The notes: generated from the sequence alone by a model not told the origin. A DNA stretch of 64,000 bases from Mytilus edulis (GCF_963676685.1 NC_092352.1:28787117-28851116); one strand, 5' to 3'; counted from the stretch's first letter, positions 1-12,330 are shown. Numbers and translations are program-made.

Positions 1-360
1 TTTTTTTCACAACAATCAAAAGCACAGATATCAAATTACAAACAATTTTTCAATGAATACAAAAAGCGCTAACTTGTCAGTCAAAATATAACTATAGAAT
101 ATAGAAAGAGCATGATTTAATAGCTGGTATCATATATTATCTCCACAAAGAATTTCTAATTGAAAATGCGGCGCACTGAGTTTTGCCATTCAATTATTGG
201 TGATTACAGTTGTTACTGAGATGTTTTAACATGATAAATCTTCTAACATAAAACATTACAGCCAGTAGGATGGTACATATTTAATGAGTCAGAAAAAACC
301 TTTTCTTCTTTTAAATGCATGCGACAAGCAGGTTGATTCTAGCGATGAAATATTCATTGC
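1..360. other. AT-rich sequence, nothing recognised
   Basis: No open frame, RNA gene or repeat that I can support. The sequence is AT-rich and leads into the duplicated retroelement segment that begins near 375. Confidence 0.4.
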
Positions 361-374
361 GTCAAGTGTAAAAT

Positions 375-2470
375 TGCTTTTGTTTTTATCTTGGGACACA
401 TTTCAAGATGAGCCGGATGTTAAAATATATAATTATTTGAAATTTAGTTCCGCCATATTTTAGTCTCTATGAAATATTAATTCTAATGAACCAAACTCGT
501 ACGACTCCGGTATGATACAGGAAAAAATAAACCAATCAATATAGAAAATAATGTTGGCGACAACGATATCTATTACAAAAGAAAAAAAAACATGACTGTT
601 TTAAAATAACCATATACGACATTAAACAAAGAACAAAAATCTAGCGATTATTTTTTGTATCTAACTGTTATAAAAGGACTGTCCCTGGCGTTATGTCTTT
701 AATCAAAATTTATATATATATCTAAACCAGAGACAGGCATTGCAAAACCAACCATAAAACAACCTTTCACTGTTCGTTACATAGGAAAGGCGCTTATAAA
801 ACTTGAGAATAAAAATAACTATAGAAAAACTCTGGAGATTTCCGAAAGGGCCACTAGCTACAAGATAAAAAATCTATAGTATGAATTGTGAGTGTTCGGT
901 TACTTATTTACAGGAAAAGAATGTCAACATTGATAATGCAACAAAGGTAAATAATTTGATTGACCGATTCGATATGACCATCGGATATCTTCAGTGGTCA
1001 ACTTGATAGTTTTAATTAGACGGCGTCAAGACTAAAATACTTACCCTATTAGACGGACACACGAAACAGATAAATGAAACAGTTTATCATCCTACCTCAA
1101 ATACTAGAGTAAATATGTAACGGTTTTCTGGACTACACCAGTCAAGTAGTGAGACCCAAGACTGAAGGGTATTATGCGTCTGTTAAAGAATAAAAAGAAG
1201 CTAGCATCATCACTTAACTTCACTTTCCGCTATGTATAGGATGTCCTCTCGCTAATATTTTAAAGTTTTGTGATTTTGTAGAATGCATCTATCCAATCGA
1301 GCCTGAAATAAAGGATACCACATGTACAGCTAAATCTGTCTTATATCTTGACTTACATCTTGAAATCGATAAATTTGCTTTTGTTTTTATCTTGGGACAC
1401 ATTTCTAGATGAGCCAGAAGTTTAAATATATAAGTATTTGAATTTTAGTTCCGCCATATTTTAGTCTCTATGAAATATTAATTCAAAGAACCCAACTCGT
1501 ACGAATCCGGTATGATACAGGAAAAATAAACCAATCGATTGGAGAAAATGTTGGCGACAACGATATCTATTACAAAAGAAACATGACTGTTTTAAAGTTT
1601 CCATATACGACCCTAAACAAAGCATAATAAGGGATCTTCTAATCTACCGATATTTTTTTGTGTATCTAGTTTAGTATAGGCGCTTATAAAATGCAATAAC
1701 TTCAGAATAAAAATATCAAATATCTGGACAACAATTATATAATATACTCTGGAGATTTCTTAATAAACGGTAATTTAGAGATACACAGAAAACATAGACA
1801 AAATTATGGATTATTTTCATAAAAAGTGGAAAGGATATAAAAATCACAGAAATCGTAAAGGATTTTTACAACATGCCAGTATTTTGGACAACTTTTTCTG
1901 GAATTTCATACACGCACTACGGAAGTAAAAAAGAGTATCCTTGTTTTGTTTGAAATTCCATTTAATTTCATTTTATAGTTGGCCGTTAGACTGATTTGTA
2001 TCGAACGCCACTGACGAGTCTGATGAAAACAAAGCTTTAGACCGATGTAATAATTGAGAAGCGAATACCTTTAATGAGTTCAACAACCAATCAATTTCAA
2101 TTTAACAGTAATCGGAAAACCTCAAAAACTTAATACCCAAATAGTCGCACACACGGAAAAGATATCATCCTACAACGACTAGAGTAGATATGTAATGGTT
2201 ATCTGGATTACAGCTGTCCAGTATTGATGTCCAAGATTGAAGGGCGTTATGCGTCTGTTTAAGAATGAAAAGAAACTAGCCGTATCCCTTATCTTCACTT
2301 TCCGCTATTAAGACAATGTTCTAGATCTCTCACTAAATACCGGTAATTCAAGATTTGTGAATTCGTTGAAGGCATCTATCCAATCGAACCTGAAATAAAG
2401 GATACCACAGATACAGCTAAGTCTGTCTCAAATCTTGACTTACATCTAGAAATCTACAATGAGGGTCGGT
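375..2470 (+). repeat. 1-kb tandem duplication of a decayed retroelement segment
   Basis: Two diverged direct copies stand head to tail. Copy 1 starts at GCTTTTGTTTTTATCTTGGG (about 375) and copy 2 starts with the same words at about 1378. Shared landmarks follow in the same order: TTAGTTCCGCCATATTTTAG, GTTGGCGACAACGATATC, the TATGCGTCTGTT stretch, CTTCACTTTCCGCTAT, and at the right end AATAAAGGATACCACA. The right ends translate as a relic of the reverse-transcriptase C-terminal segment (EIKDTT, then DLHLEI). Copy 1 is cut just after this motif at the duplication junction, and copy 2 runs on. Both copies are riddled with stops, so nothing here is a working gene. Confidence 0.75.
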
Positions 2471-3010
2471 TTGGAACAAAAACCAGATAATTTCAGCTTC
2501 ACAATGGTGAACTTTCCATTTCTATGAAGCAACATTCTAACATAACCTGCATATGTAGTATACATCTCCTGATACGATATTCCAGAGCTTGCGTTTCCTA
2601 CCATGACTTCCTTGATAGAGAGTTGCTGCTCACAAGGAAGATATTAAACTAACTGAAGAGTTCAAAGGTTAAAGTTGAAATCATCCTTCCAATAAATTAA
2701 GAACGCCCCCGAAATTAATATTCCGAATTACAACTTTCAAGAGGAGTCAGGGTACTTACATGGAGCCAACACGACGGTACCGTATGTGGAGTAGAATCAG
2801 CATTACCCATCAGGAGGCACCCGAGATCACCAGAAGTTTTTGATGGGTTTCGTGTTGCCTATTGTTTAATATTCTTTGTTTTGTTTTTTATACTGTTGTT
2901 TGTCTTTGATAGATTTTTTCTTGATGCCATGTCTTTGTTAATTTATTTCAACTTTATTATTATGAGTTTGAATGTCTCTTTTTCAAATTTCGCTCCTCAT
3001 TTCTGCGGCG
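2385..3010 (+). mobile_element. Decayed reverse-transcriptase C-terminal fragment with 3' tail
   Basis: The segment translates, with stops and frame breaks, into the C-terminal region of a retroelement reverse transcriptase of the YIDD type that is common in bivalves. Recognisable pieces are EIKDTTDTAKS, DLHLEI and, after a break, LIRYSRAC. The same region appears intact at 63.1-63.6 kb in this window. Downstream, the ACCCATCAGGAGGCACCCGA-like tail and the TTTGATGGGTTTCGTGTT stretch belong to the same family's 3' part. It is a dead 5'-truncated copy. I cannot decide whether the family is Penelope-like or another non-LTR group. Confidence 0.6.
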
Positions 3011-3149
3011 CTGTTCGACATTTTTGTTTCATGAATGTTAGTTTTTTTTTTTCTAACTATTTTCTTGCTTTAAATTTTTTCATTTATTATCATTTGTCTT
3101 TCAAATTTAAATGGGTACATGCATACGTAATTAACATATTTTAACTAAT

Positions 3150-3330
3150 TTGTATAGTTTTACACTAGTAATTTATGAGGCCCTTTATTGCTCGCTGTTC
3201 GGTGTGAGCCAAGGCTCCGTGTTGAAGGCCGTACCTTGACATTTAATGGTTTACTTTAAAAAAAATGTTACTTGGATGGATGGAGAGTTGTCTCATATGA
3301 TTGGCACTCATACCATATCTTCCAATATCT
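3150..3330 (-). repeat. Dispersed mussel repeat (GTGCCAATGAGACAACT family)
   Basis: Read on the minus strand this is the interspersed sequence that also occurs at about 12.12, 40.97, 43.7 and 46.93 kb. Landmarks are AGATATGGTATGAGTGCCAA, the GAGACAACTCTCCATCCA word, and GGAGCCTTGGCTCACACCGA. I see no coding capacity. Confidence 0.7.
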
Positions 3331-3434
3331 ATGACATAGTGAATGAGTTTTGCATCAGAGGTTTCTCCAGTGCTTAGAAATTTATCCACTGTTCTCAGTA
3401 GAAGTGGTACAACCTACTCACTAGGCAGGTCCGT

Positions 3435-3755
3435 TTAGGCAGCAACCATTTGATTTCTTGATGGGCTATGGATTTTTCCGGACAAACTTTTTTTTTCGCC
3501 TGTGGCGAAAAACAATATTTTTTTGGCGACAAGTCGAAAAAAAAAATATTTCTTTCAATTTTAGCATTACATATAGTGGCAACTGAGGCTGAAACAAACA
3601 ATTTTTTTTTTCTCAGGTTCAAAAACAATTTTTTTTCTCTCCAAAAACTGGAAACAAACTTTTTTTCCCAAAAAAATCTATAGCCCCCCCCCCCCCCCCC
3701 CCCCACCCCCCCCCCCCCCCCCCCCCCCCCCGAAAATCAAATGGTTGCTGCCTTA
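3435..3755. mobile_element. Harbinger-like MITE with homopolymer interior
   Basis: Terminal inverted repeats GGCAGCAACCATTTGATTT (left) and the reverse complement at the right end bound a 315-bp element, 3438-3752. Each end is flanked by TTA (3435-3437 and 3753-3755), which fits the 3-bp TWA target duplication and GGC...GCC termini typical of PIF/Harbinger elements. The interior has runs of T and A and a near-pure C tract of about 47 bases (3684-3731). Open frames in this stretch are translations of the homopolymers and are not genes. No transposase is encoded. Confidence 0.65.
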
Positions 3756-5092
3756 GTTGTGCGATATGTATGAATACATATGCATATCCGATGAGAATGA
3801 AGACGTATAATTGTAATTTAGTAATTAGTAATTAGTAAATTATTTATTATAGTGACATGTGTTTTTCACAAAATATTATATAATACAGTGAGATGTAAAA
3901 ACAATAATTAGAACACTTGGACCCTTTGGGTCTATAAGTCACTTTAAACATAAATTTCAATGGTACGACGAACAAAAATAAATAAAATATAATTGTATGT
4001 CTCTTGTTAGGAAAGAATCTTTGTTACGAGTTATTGTATGGTCCACAGATAAACTACCGAAAGTAACAATATGTTCTCTTATTCAACACACCCCAACTTC
4101 CCAGCGAAAGTAAAAATGGTCGCTTTTCATCACGTTTGACCAACCTTTTAGAGCCTACTAGTTATTTTTGTTTTTATTTTTTCGTTCAGATTACTCTTAC
4201 ACTATCGGTAAAGGATATAATCCGATACCAGTCCATTCTTTAAGATATGCGGCCTCAGCTCGGTTCAATACTTTACAGAATGGACTGTTAGAGGCTTATA
4301 TATACTTAAACATTGTTTAACTCGACAAAAGGTGAAAAAAATGCAAGCAAATACAAACTTTTGTTACGATTTATTTTCATCAAGTGTGAAAATTGTTTTG
4401 TGAATAATCTTTCTTTAAAATTTATCCTATATGTTGTCGCCTTTAAACAGTAGCTCGCTCAACTTAAACAATAGACAATAAGAAAGTACAGCTGAAGGTA
4501 AACCACATGTATTGCTACATTAGGATGAAGACGTATCATGATTTTAGCATGCGCAAGGTCTACTCTAAATATTTTCTGTGAACAACTTTACTTATGTTCT
4601 AAATTCACTGTGTTCAAACGAACATAAAGTATTTATGTGCTAAATCTCTCTAGATTTTTGTAAAGCATACATATCTGAGCACATTCAGATATGTACCTTT
4701 ATACGATAAAGGCATAATAGAAAACTACAGTAAATACATATTTAGGTACTGTTAGGCGCAATGACCATCTCAGTTTTAATAACTATAGATCCAGAGATCA
4801 CAATATTTCTAATATCAAACACCATTAACAGTTCATGTTTTGAATACGGCAACCATGCATCTACGAAAACAAATCCCGGTTTATAAACATCACACAATCA
4901 ACAATACCGGTAAAAGACAGCAATAAAACATCTACAAAATATATACAAAACACATTAATTCTTTACATACAACTTCAATACATTAAAAAAACAGAATTCT
5001 TAATGAAAATTAAACTTCAATACAAAGGAAACGTACGATAATGGTCACTGCCCAAACCTCGATAGTTAAATCTCGTGCAAACTTTCATTATC
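3756..5092. other. Non-coding, one hairpin
   Basis: I see no coding segment. An 11-bp perfect stem, CAGTCCATTCT with its complement AGAATGGACTG, encloses a loop of roughly 40 bases around 4230-4290. It is not part of a recognised RNA gene. Confidence 0.35.
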
Positions 5093-6243
5093 TACTGACT
5101 ACGGGGCGCCGAATGGGACTCTTGTGGTTTTGTACTCAAAATTCAATTTTGTACGGACAAAAGTGACTTTTGTTCAACAAAAATAAGTTCAGTTTAACAA
5201 AATTTGTATCATACTACAAATTTAAAATTTTGTCATACAAAATTATCTATCAGCGGACAAAAGTCACTTTTGTCATGACAAAATTCATTTTTGTTACACA
5301 GACTTGAATTTTGTTACCTAATTTGAAAATTGGGCGACAAAAGTCAATTTTGTATTCAAATTAGTTTAGTTTGGTTTCTGTGAACTAATTTGCATACAAA
5401 ATCGACTTTTGTTACACAAAATTGACAAAAATGAATTTTGTCTCAACAAAATTGACAAAATTGACAAAATTGAATTTTGTCTCAACAAAATTCACAAAAT
5501 TGACTTTTGTCTCAACAAAATTGACAAAATTGACTTTTGTCTCAACAAAATTCACAAAATTGACTTTTGTGAGACAAAATTGACTTTTGTCTCAACAAAA
5601 TTGACAAAATTGACTTTTGTCTCAACAAAATTAACAAAATTGACTTTTGTCTCAACAAAAGTAACAAAATTGACTTTTGTCTCAACAAAATTAACAAAAT
5701 TGACTTTTGTCTCAACAAAATTGATTTTTGTCTCAACATAATTGATTTTTGTCTCAACAAAATTGACAGAATTGACTTTTGTCTCAACAAAATTAACAAA
5801 ATTTACTTTTGTCTCAACAAAATTGACAAAATTGAATTTTGTCTCACAAAAGTCAATTTTGTCTCACAAAAGTTAATTTTGTCTCACAAAAGTCAATTTT
5901 GTCTCACAAAATTGAATCTTACCTCACACAATTGACTTTTGTGATTTAATTTCCATATCAGGTAACAAAAGTCAATTTTGTATGCAAATATGTTTATATT
6001 TGCATACCTTTTAGACAAAATTGACTTTTGTCATGACAAATATGAATTTTGTCTACAAAAATGAATTTTGTCATGACAAAAATGAATTTTGTCTACACAA
6101 ATGAATTTTGTCATCACAAAATTGAAGTTCTCACAAAACAAGTCTGTAGCACATAGTTTTGTAAGACAAAAATGATTTTGTTATGACAGAATTGAATTTT
6201 GTACAAAACCACAAGAGTCCCATTCGGCGCCCCGTACTGACCA
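5093..6243. mobile_element. Fold-back element of ACAAAATTGACTTTTGT units
   Basis: The element spans 5102-6234. Its ends are perfect inverted repeats of at least 33 bp that begin CGGGGCGCCGAATGGGACTC. They are flanked by TACTGACTA (5093-5101) and TACTGACCA (6235-6243), a 9-bp target-site duplication with one mismatch. The interior is almost entirely an iterated, itself palindromic word: ACAAAATTGAC, then TTTTGTCTCA. The basic period is about 30 bp in the centre, and orientation flips near the right side. Long open frames on both strands exist only because the unit lacks stop codons. A 9-bp duplication suggests mobilisation by a Mutator-like transposase; no transposase is present. Confidence 0.8.
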
Positions 6244-7190
6244 CCAAAACCGGTTTACAACTACACAATGTATTGTGAAAACACAATAGAAAAATTACAT
6301 ACTTCAAAAATCATACGCGAACCGCACATAAATATATATGCGTTTTGTGTTTCAAAATGGATAAAGACGACGAAGACGATGAAAGTATATTTTTAATGCA
6401 AAACACGAAGAAGTGATATAGTTATAGTGATTGTATTGTTTCAAACTTTGGATTAAAATCAAATGTGTTTTCAGATATATTCAATTTCAGTGTGGATTAC
6501 AAGGAGAATATAGTAGCTAACTATAATAAAGGCAAGTTTTCTATATGTATAATATTTCAAAATGTAGTCAATGGCCCATCTCCTTTTAGAGTTTAGGGTT
6601 TCATTTCTTACTAGATGAATAAAAAAAAAACCAAACATATGAAGACAGGTTGACGTAGAAACATATCGAGTACACCACAGTCGATTTTATTTCAAATATA
6701 TAAATAATATGAACAAATGAAGAGATAACAACGTGTAATCAATTTAAATTCTTTTGTTCATTATTTCCGATGGAACTTTTGTTAACCTAACATAATTTAT
6801 GTTTAAGTGTGTTAGAAAAAACAAATATAAGTGATTTAGTCAATTTGATTGACATGAATTTAGGCAGTTACTGTGCCTTTAAATTGTCAGCTGCTCTAGA
6901 ATCTCAGAAAAAAAGATCAAAGTTCCAACTTTTCATTTATTTAACTAATGAATTTGCTAATGATGATGATCATTTTATATTCCTCATTCTCTTTACTTTC
7001 CTCAAACATCTTATCGTAATGTGAAAGAAATTGTGTCTCAACAAATGTTCATAGAAGCTGCTTTTCAAAAAAGAAAAAGAAACCATTATGCAAGTGCTAC
7101 AGCAAAAAAAGTACCACTCGTGATTGTTAGAACGCAATAAATTTGATCACCCCTACACCATCAACCGTTATTTGTCAAGGGTATCTTCGA
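6244..7190. other. Non-coding stretch, nothing recognised
   Basis: A short acidic open frame begins at the ATG near 6358 (MDKDDEDDESIF) and stops after about 19 codons. A 71-codon frame at 6809-7024 has no recognisable similarity or splice context. I do not support either as a gene. Confidence 0.3.
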
Positions 7191-7194
7191 GGGT

Positions 7195-7780
7195 TAGACC
7201 GGCCTTCTAATTCCAATCTCTACTCTTTTTTTTGCTTTGATGGCTAGACAGTATGGCACTTTTCCTGAATGCTGTCCGAATTCCGATCTCGACTCTCGGT
7301 TGCCTTTGATGACTAACAGTGTGACAATGTTCCGGAATTTAGTCCGAATTCCAATCTCGACTCTCGGTTGTTTTTGATGACTAAACAGTGTGACAATTTT
7401 CCTGAATTTAGTCCGAATTCCAATCTCGACTGTTTGTTGCTTTTCATTACTATACAGCGTGACAATTTTTCTGAATCTCTGTTGCCTTTGATGACTCGTC
7501 AGAATAAAAACTTTTATGAATTCTGTTCGAATTCTTATCTCAGCTCTTTGTTGCTTTTGATGACTAAACAGTAGGACAGTTTTCCTGAATACTGTTCGAA
7601 TTCCATCTTCAGCTCTTTGTTGCCTTTGCTGACTACAGTATGGCAGTTTTCTCGAATGCAATCTTCAGTCTAATTTCGACATTGACGCATTCTATTCTCA
7701 GCACTTTGTTGTCTTTGATGACTAGACAGTATGACTATATCCTGAAAGCTGTCGTATTTTGAATTGATATGTTAAACTAA
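7195..7780 (-). repeat. 69-bp minisatellite, about eight units
   Basis: Tandem units of about 69 bp carry the landmarks GAATTCCAATCTCGACTC, TTTGATGACTA and ACAGTGTGACAATTTTCCTG. Several units are shortened and the array decays to the right. Because 69 is a multiple of three, the minus strand stays open for 155 codons with a repeating 23-residue motif such as FRKIVTLFSHQKQ then VEIGIRTK. One unit has slipped frame. No signal peptide, flanking exon or known domain supports translation, so I treat it as a repeat. Confidence 0.65.
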
Positions 7781-8329
7781 TCGGCTCTTTGAAGTAGTAT
7801 AAACAAGCGTTGTCAGCATTCGGTACATACATTTCCCTATATTTCCATAGATACAAACTTAAACAGGTGAAAGAAAGCATTGCAAATGAGAGTACCTTGG
7901 AAAAGGGGATGCATTTAGCCATCAAGCGGATCACCTATGGATCCCTCGTAGATTTTTTCTCAGGGAACGTGAAACTCTCCTTATAAAAAATTATTCATTC
8001 CCACTAAACGAGGCTGCGTACTTAATCATCCCGCATTGACAAACTGACAACTTTCTGTTATAGCAAAAGTTTTACTGTCAGATATAGTCCATATTACAAC
8101 AGCTTTTCTACACTTATGAAATACTTTAAAAAAAATTATTGGATACTTCAATTTATAAATTTTACAAACCCAGCGTGTGTTATAGCTTCAATACAATGCA
8201 TTAAAAGAGTAGTATACAGTAATGTTTAAATATTTGTTTTACGAGATTGCTGAAACTGATGTTCTAAATTTTTGCAGTTTATTTGTATGTCGCGTTGTTA
8301 CAACACCACTGATTCAGACTGTTGTTTTT

Positions 8330-8910
8330 TTTTAATTGTTGAAGGTCGTCAGGTAAATGAATGACCTAGAGTTACTTACGTCTACATCATTTGGTCTATG
8401 ATGGGTAATAGTCTCATTGGCAATAATGCCAAATCTTCATATTTTTTTCCAATGTAATTCAGTGGTTGGTTGTTTTCATTGAAATCTGTCATATGTTTAT
8501 TGTTTATTGTCTCTAGCATAAATCAGACAGTTGGATTTTTCGTTTGAATTGTTTCCCGTTTGGTCATATAGGTGTAATTTATAGCTTATTTTATTGCCAT
8601 AATGTGGTTTACGTGATGGTCATTTGTCCTTTTGGAATCTTGTGGAAAGTTGTCTTTGTTAGATTAATGTGTATACTTTTTATAACGGAACGTTAAACTG
8701 TCATACAAGTGGGATTTTTAGCTAGCAATAAAACCAAGTTTACTCCACAATTTTCTTTTGAAAAGTCCTGTACCAAGTTAGATATAATATTACATTTGTT
8801 TTTTACCTGTTCCGTTGATTAATATCGCTTGATTTTGTCAATTTTTAATATACTTCCCCTTTTTGAATTTGTTTTTGAGTTCGGTATCTTTGCTATACAT
8901 TTTTTTGGGC
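8330..8910. repeat. Two abutting degraded mussel repeats
   Basis: The first part (about 8341-8450) is a worn minus-strand copy of the family ending in CTCATTGGCAATAATGCC. The second part (about 8640-8900, plus strand) carries the sequence order GTCATACAAGTGGGATTTTT, GCTAGCAATAAAACCAAGTT, TCCTGTACCAAGTTAGATAT, which recurs at 47.75-47.98 and 56.85-57.08 kb. Both are non-coding. Confidence 0.5.
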
Positions 8911-10795
8911 AAATCATATCAAATCAGTTCCCTTTTATTTTTATAAATACAGATTTACTGAATTGGACTTTAGTAGTAGTAGTTTTGATGTACTAGTACG
9001 TACTTGACGCCTTAGGACATACAGGTTTACAAACTCACTAAAGATATCAGGCGTCTTGAACTTTCTTGCATGGAAAGAGGGAAGCTCAAAGATATTTTAT
9101 ATCTCTGGACATTACTAGGTCAAGCTAGCAGAAAAATCTGTTTTTACCTACCGTTTCTGACATATTTTGACGTTCAGTTTGTTGTAAGGAGGCTCTGGAT
9201 GGTAAAACAATTTAATATTTTGTAAATGTGCAGCCGCCATACCATTTATTCGTTTCTCCGTGATTATAAGCATGGCCATTTCGAAAATGTTTTCACCTTT
9301 CTCATGACATGTGTAATTATATTTTTACAAGGAATTTGTTAATTTTATATTTCATATAAATTTTCACACCTGCAAACATGACATTTGTTTTGCACAGATG
9401 TATGATACATCTATATTTCTATATTTTAATGTAAAACTGTGAAAAGACTTTTTATGTTAAATAATTATTTTTTCCTATTAAAAAGAGTCGAAATTGTTAC
9501 GCTCATAATAAATTTCGTACTGATATATTATTTGAAAAGTGTCATGAACTGATACAAGGTATTTTTTCGTTATGATTTAATCTTAATTATTTCTGTTTTT
9601 ACATGTATAGCCGTATATGTAGAAAGACACCTGGACGAAGGTGTGTTAGTTATGTATTCCTTATCACGATCATGAAATCCCTTGTAATAGCGAAACTCGA
9701 AAACATGGGACAAGTTTGATTTTCAATGGTAAAGATGACCAAACTACAACTAGACCAAACAATATGCAATTGAAATCTTAAAAATTCTCCAAAGAACAAA
9801 ATAATAACGCTTTCCATTTACATGTTTGCAGAGATCGTTTGAACTGTATATTTTAAACGTTTCTGCTAGTATTTTTCTTTTCTTTCATTATAACATAATT
9901 CTTCATTATAATTGCTACTTCTTGACTTCAGCTCTTTAAATTACCCTCTTGTAATTATATGCGCATAATTGAATAAAATATTAAATCCATCAACTTCAAG
10001 CTAAAGATTGATATCGTAGATTTAAAAAGCAAGTACTTATTTTCACTTTCATAATTTATATAATGGTGAATCCTGCACCACTTTATTGTAAATATACTTA
10101 AAAGCTTGGTTAGAATTAAAGCATTTGTTTGTGGATGTTTTCAGTTCTCAAATAAGACATATTTTTTCTAATCTACGATGACTGGTTTCCATTCCGAAGA
10201 AAATAACATATGCGTGTACAGAACACGGATTAGCAAGAACAAATGAATTGGTTCCTTGAAAGAGAGAGAGAGTACTTGGTCTTTGCAACTTGAGTTGGCG
10301 TCTATAAAAAAATTTCGTTGAAATGACTAATTTAACACTCTAAGTTCGACCGTATGTGTTTATACTATTGAAAGTTACAATTTTTTTTTATCATGAATGC
10401 AAATACTTAGGATTAGGCAAGGAACAAGACATCGTATTGTTCGGTTGAAGTGGAAATGCCTACACTAGTGTCATTTGTAGTTTTTATCGGTAGATGTAAT
10501 GCCAAAGTTTTGGTTAATTATGCACCCGGCTTGACATGTATAGTCATATATTGGTGTTTTGATTTCCGAATGAGGACTTATTTCTTTTATAAAGCTTTCT
10601 ATATTTTGCAAAGAGTCTATAAGATCACTTTATATTCAGGAAAACAAGAATCTTTGCTTTAAACTATAAATTCATATCGTGTTTCAAATGGTATTTATTC
10701 TTAATTTGGTAGAACAGTTTAAAAACTTTACAAAAAAAACTAAAAATGCCATCGCTACAAAGAAAAGACAACAGACAAACAATAGTAAACAAAAC
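8911..10795. other. Non-coding AT-rich DNA
   Basis: I find no supported gene. A 70-codon open frame at 10450-10662 has no recognisable domain, and a short GA repeat lies at about 10262-10273. Confidence 0.3.
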
Positions 10796-11105
10796 GCAAT
10801 AATTTAATTTTTGATGTAACGCGTCTTCTGATTGGCTGACGTTATTTTGTTATCAGCCCATAGATATAATTTAGTCATGTGACCGTGACGTCATCAACGT
10901 TTTTTTTTATGGTTTTCTACGGTTTAAATGAAATTTAGAATTAAATTATAAGAAATGACTGTAATATTATTTTCTGTCTATTGGAAATAACATGAAAAAA
11001 TGTGGTGCACACTGTTAAATAACCCGCTACGGGCGTTATTCAGTGTGCACCATTTTTTTTATGTTATTTCTTCATAGACAGAAAAAAATATTACAGTCAT
11101 TCCTT
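10796..11105. mobile_element. Hairpin MITE with a 155-bp near-perfect palindrome
   Basis: Positions 10950-11105 form a long inverted repeat: AAGAAATGACTGTAATATTA on the left pairs with AATATTACAGTCATTCCTT on the right. The arms continue through TCTGTCTAT and TGGTGCACACTG to a centre containing AACCCGCTACGGGCGTTAT. The left shoulder (TCTGATTGGCTGACGTTATT, GTGACGTCATC) is a sequence I associate with molluscan MITEs. It encodes nothing. Confidence 0.65.
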
Positions 11106-11119
11106 AAATATAGAAAAAT

Positions 11120-11345
11120 AAAGACCAACACGAACCCCACCAAAACTGGATTTAACCTGAATTAATTAATCCGGGTTAAATGAAGTAATGTGAACGCCCT
11201 AACCCGGACTAAAATTAACCTCATTTGAGGTGGAGTTAATGTTGGGCGAACCCGGGTTACCTACCTCACTTCTATATGTACAGTCGACAGATCCGGGTTA
11301 CAATTTTGGCGCTGACATCTCTATTTTTGTTGAGGAGAAAAATCC
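11120..11345. repeat. AACCCGG-rich inverted-repeat segment
   Basis: Repeated and inverted AACCCGG / CCGGGTTA words occur several times (TTAATCCGGGTTAAAT, CTAACCCGGAC, GAACCCGGGTTACC, ATCCGGGTTAC). This suggests a small fold-back repeat. No termini or target duplication could be fixed. Confidence 0.35.
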
Positions 11346-12122
11346 CAAACCAGGTTAATTTTTTTATGAAAATATGTGTTTTTGTCAGTATGTTTATTCA
11401 TATCTTAAGTGTAGTTGATGCATTTTTGTTTTTAACCATACGATGAAAAGTATTTCACGCCTAATTTGAAAAGCATAATCTGGGACATATTAAACAGTTG
11501 TGTCATATAAGTTCAAACTAAACATATACTAGTTTAGGTCGAAATCGAGAGAGATATCATATAGGGGAAGACATTTTCCAAGTAAAAGCAGGATCAACAA
11601 ATTTTTGCAAGCGTTTTTGAATGCAAAATATTTTAGCACCCTTCCATCGCTTAACTCCGAACTAAAATTTTACAGATGGTGTCCTTCAGAATTTATCTTC
11701 CATTTGTTTTCACTTCATTAAATTTAAGGTTTAAAACAAATAACTGTCCTTCATGAAATATTTGCAATTCTTTTTTAACGAAACATCCCATTCAAACTAG
11801 ACGTGGCTGAGTATTTATACATCCCAAGCAGTCAATAGATGCTCCTTTAGCATGTTCTTTACTGCCGACCGCGATGAAGGGCGAGAAATCAGAACTGTAA
11901 CTGGAAAGTATATTGTAGTTAAAGAACATTTACGGACCCCTCAGCCAATTGTAGCAATATATTCTTAACGTGACTATAGACAAGCATTCTCCATACGAAT
12001 GACATCGGATTTACTGTCGTAATGGGAAAAGTCTAGGAATTACGATACTCATATACCCCAGTCAACCTTTTGGAGTTTCCATGAATAGGAAGTATATAGA
12101 AATGAACGGGTTGGTAAAGAGA
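11346..12122. other. Non-coding, nothing recognised
   Basis: There are no long open frames, splice-bounded segments or known repeats that I can support. Confidence 0.3.
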
Positions 12123-12330
12123 TAAAGGAAGATGTGGTATGAGTGCCAATGAGACAACTCTCCATCCAAATAATAATTTATAAAAGTAAACCATTATAGG
12201 TCAAGGTACGGACTTTAACACGGAGCCTTAGCTCACACCGAACAGCAATCTGTAAAGGGCCCCAAAAATTACTAGTGTTAAACCATTCAAACGGGAAAAC
12301 CAACGGTCTAATCTATATAAAAACGAGAAA
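12123..12330 (+). repeat. Dispersed mussel repeat (GTGCCAATGAGACAACT family)
   Basis: This plus-strand copy runs from AGGAAGATGTGGTATGAGTG through GGTCAAGGTACGGACTTTAA and AAAATTACTAGTGTTAAACC to TCTAATCTATATAAAAACGA. It is the same order as the copy at 46.93-47.14 kb and the reverse of those at 3.15 and 43.7 kb. It is non-coding. Confidence 0.75.

Noticed and set aside
3395-3706. A 103-codon glycine-starting frame over the C tract
   Set aside because: It is a homopolymer translation within a MITE.
5409-5799. Overlapping open frames of 110 and 85 codons on opposite strands
   Set aside because: They are translations of the stop-free tandem unit of the fold-back element, with KIDKID- and LRQKSIL-type repetition only.
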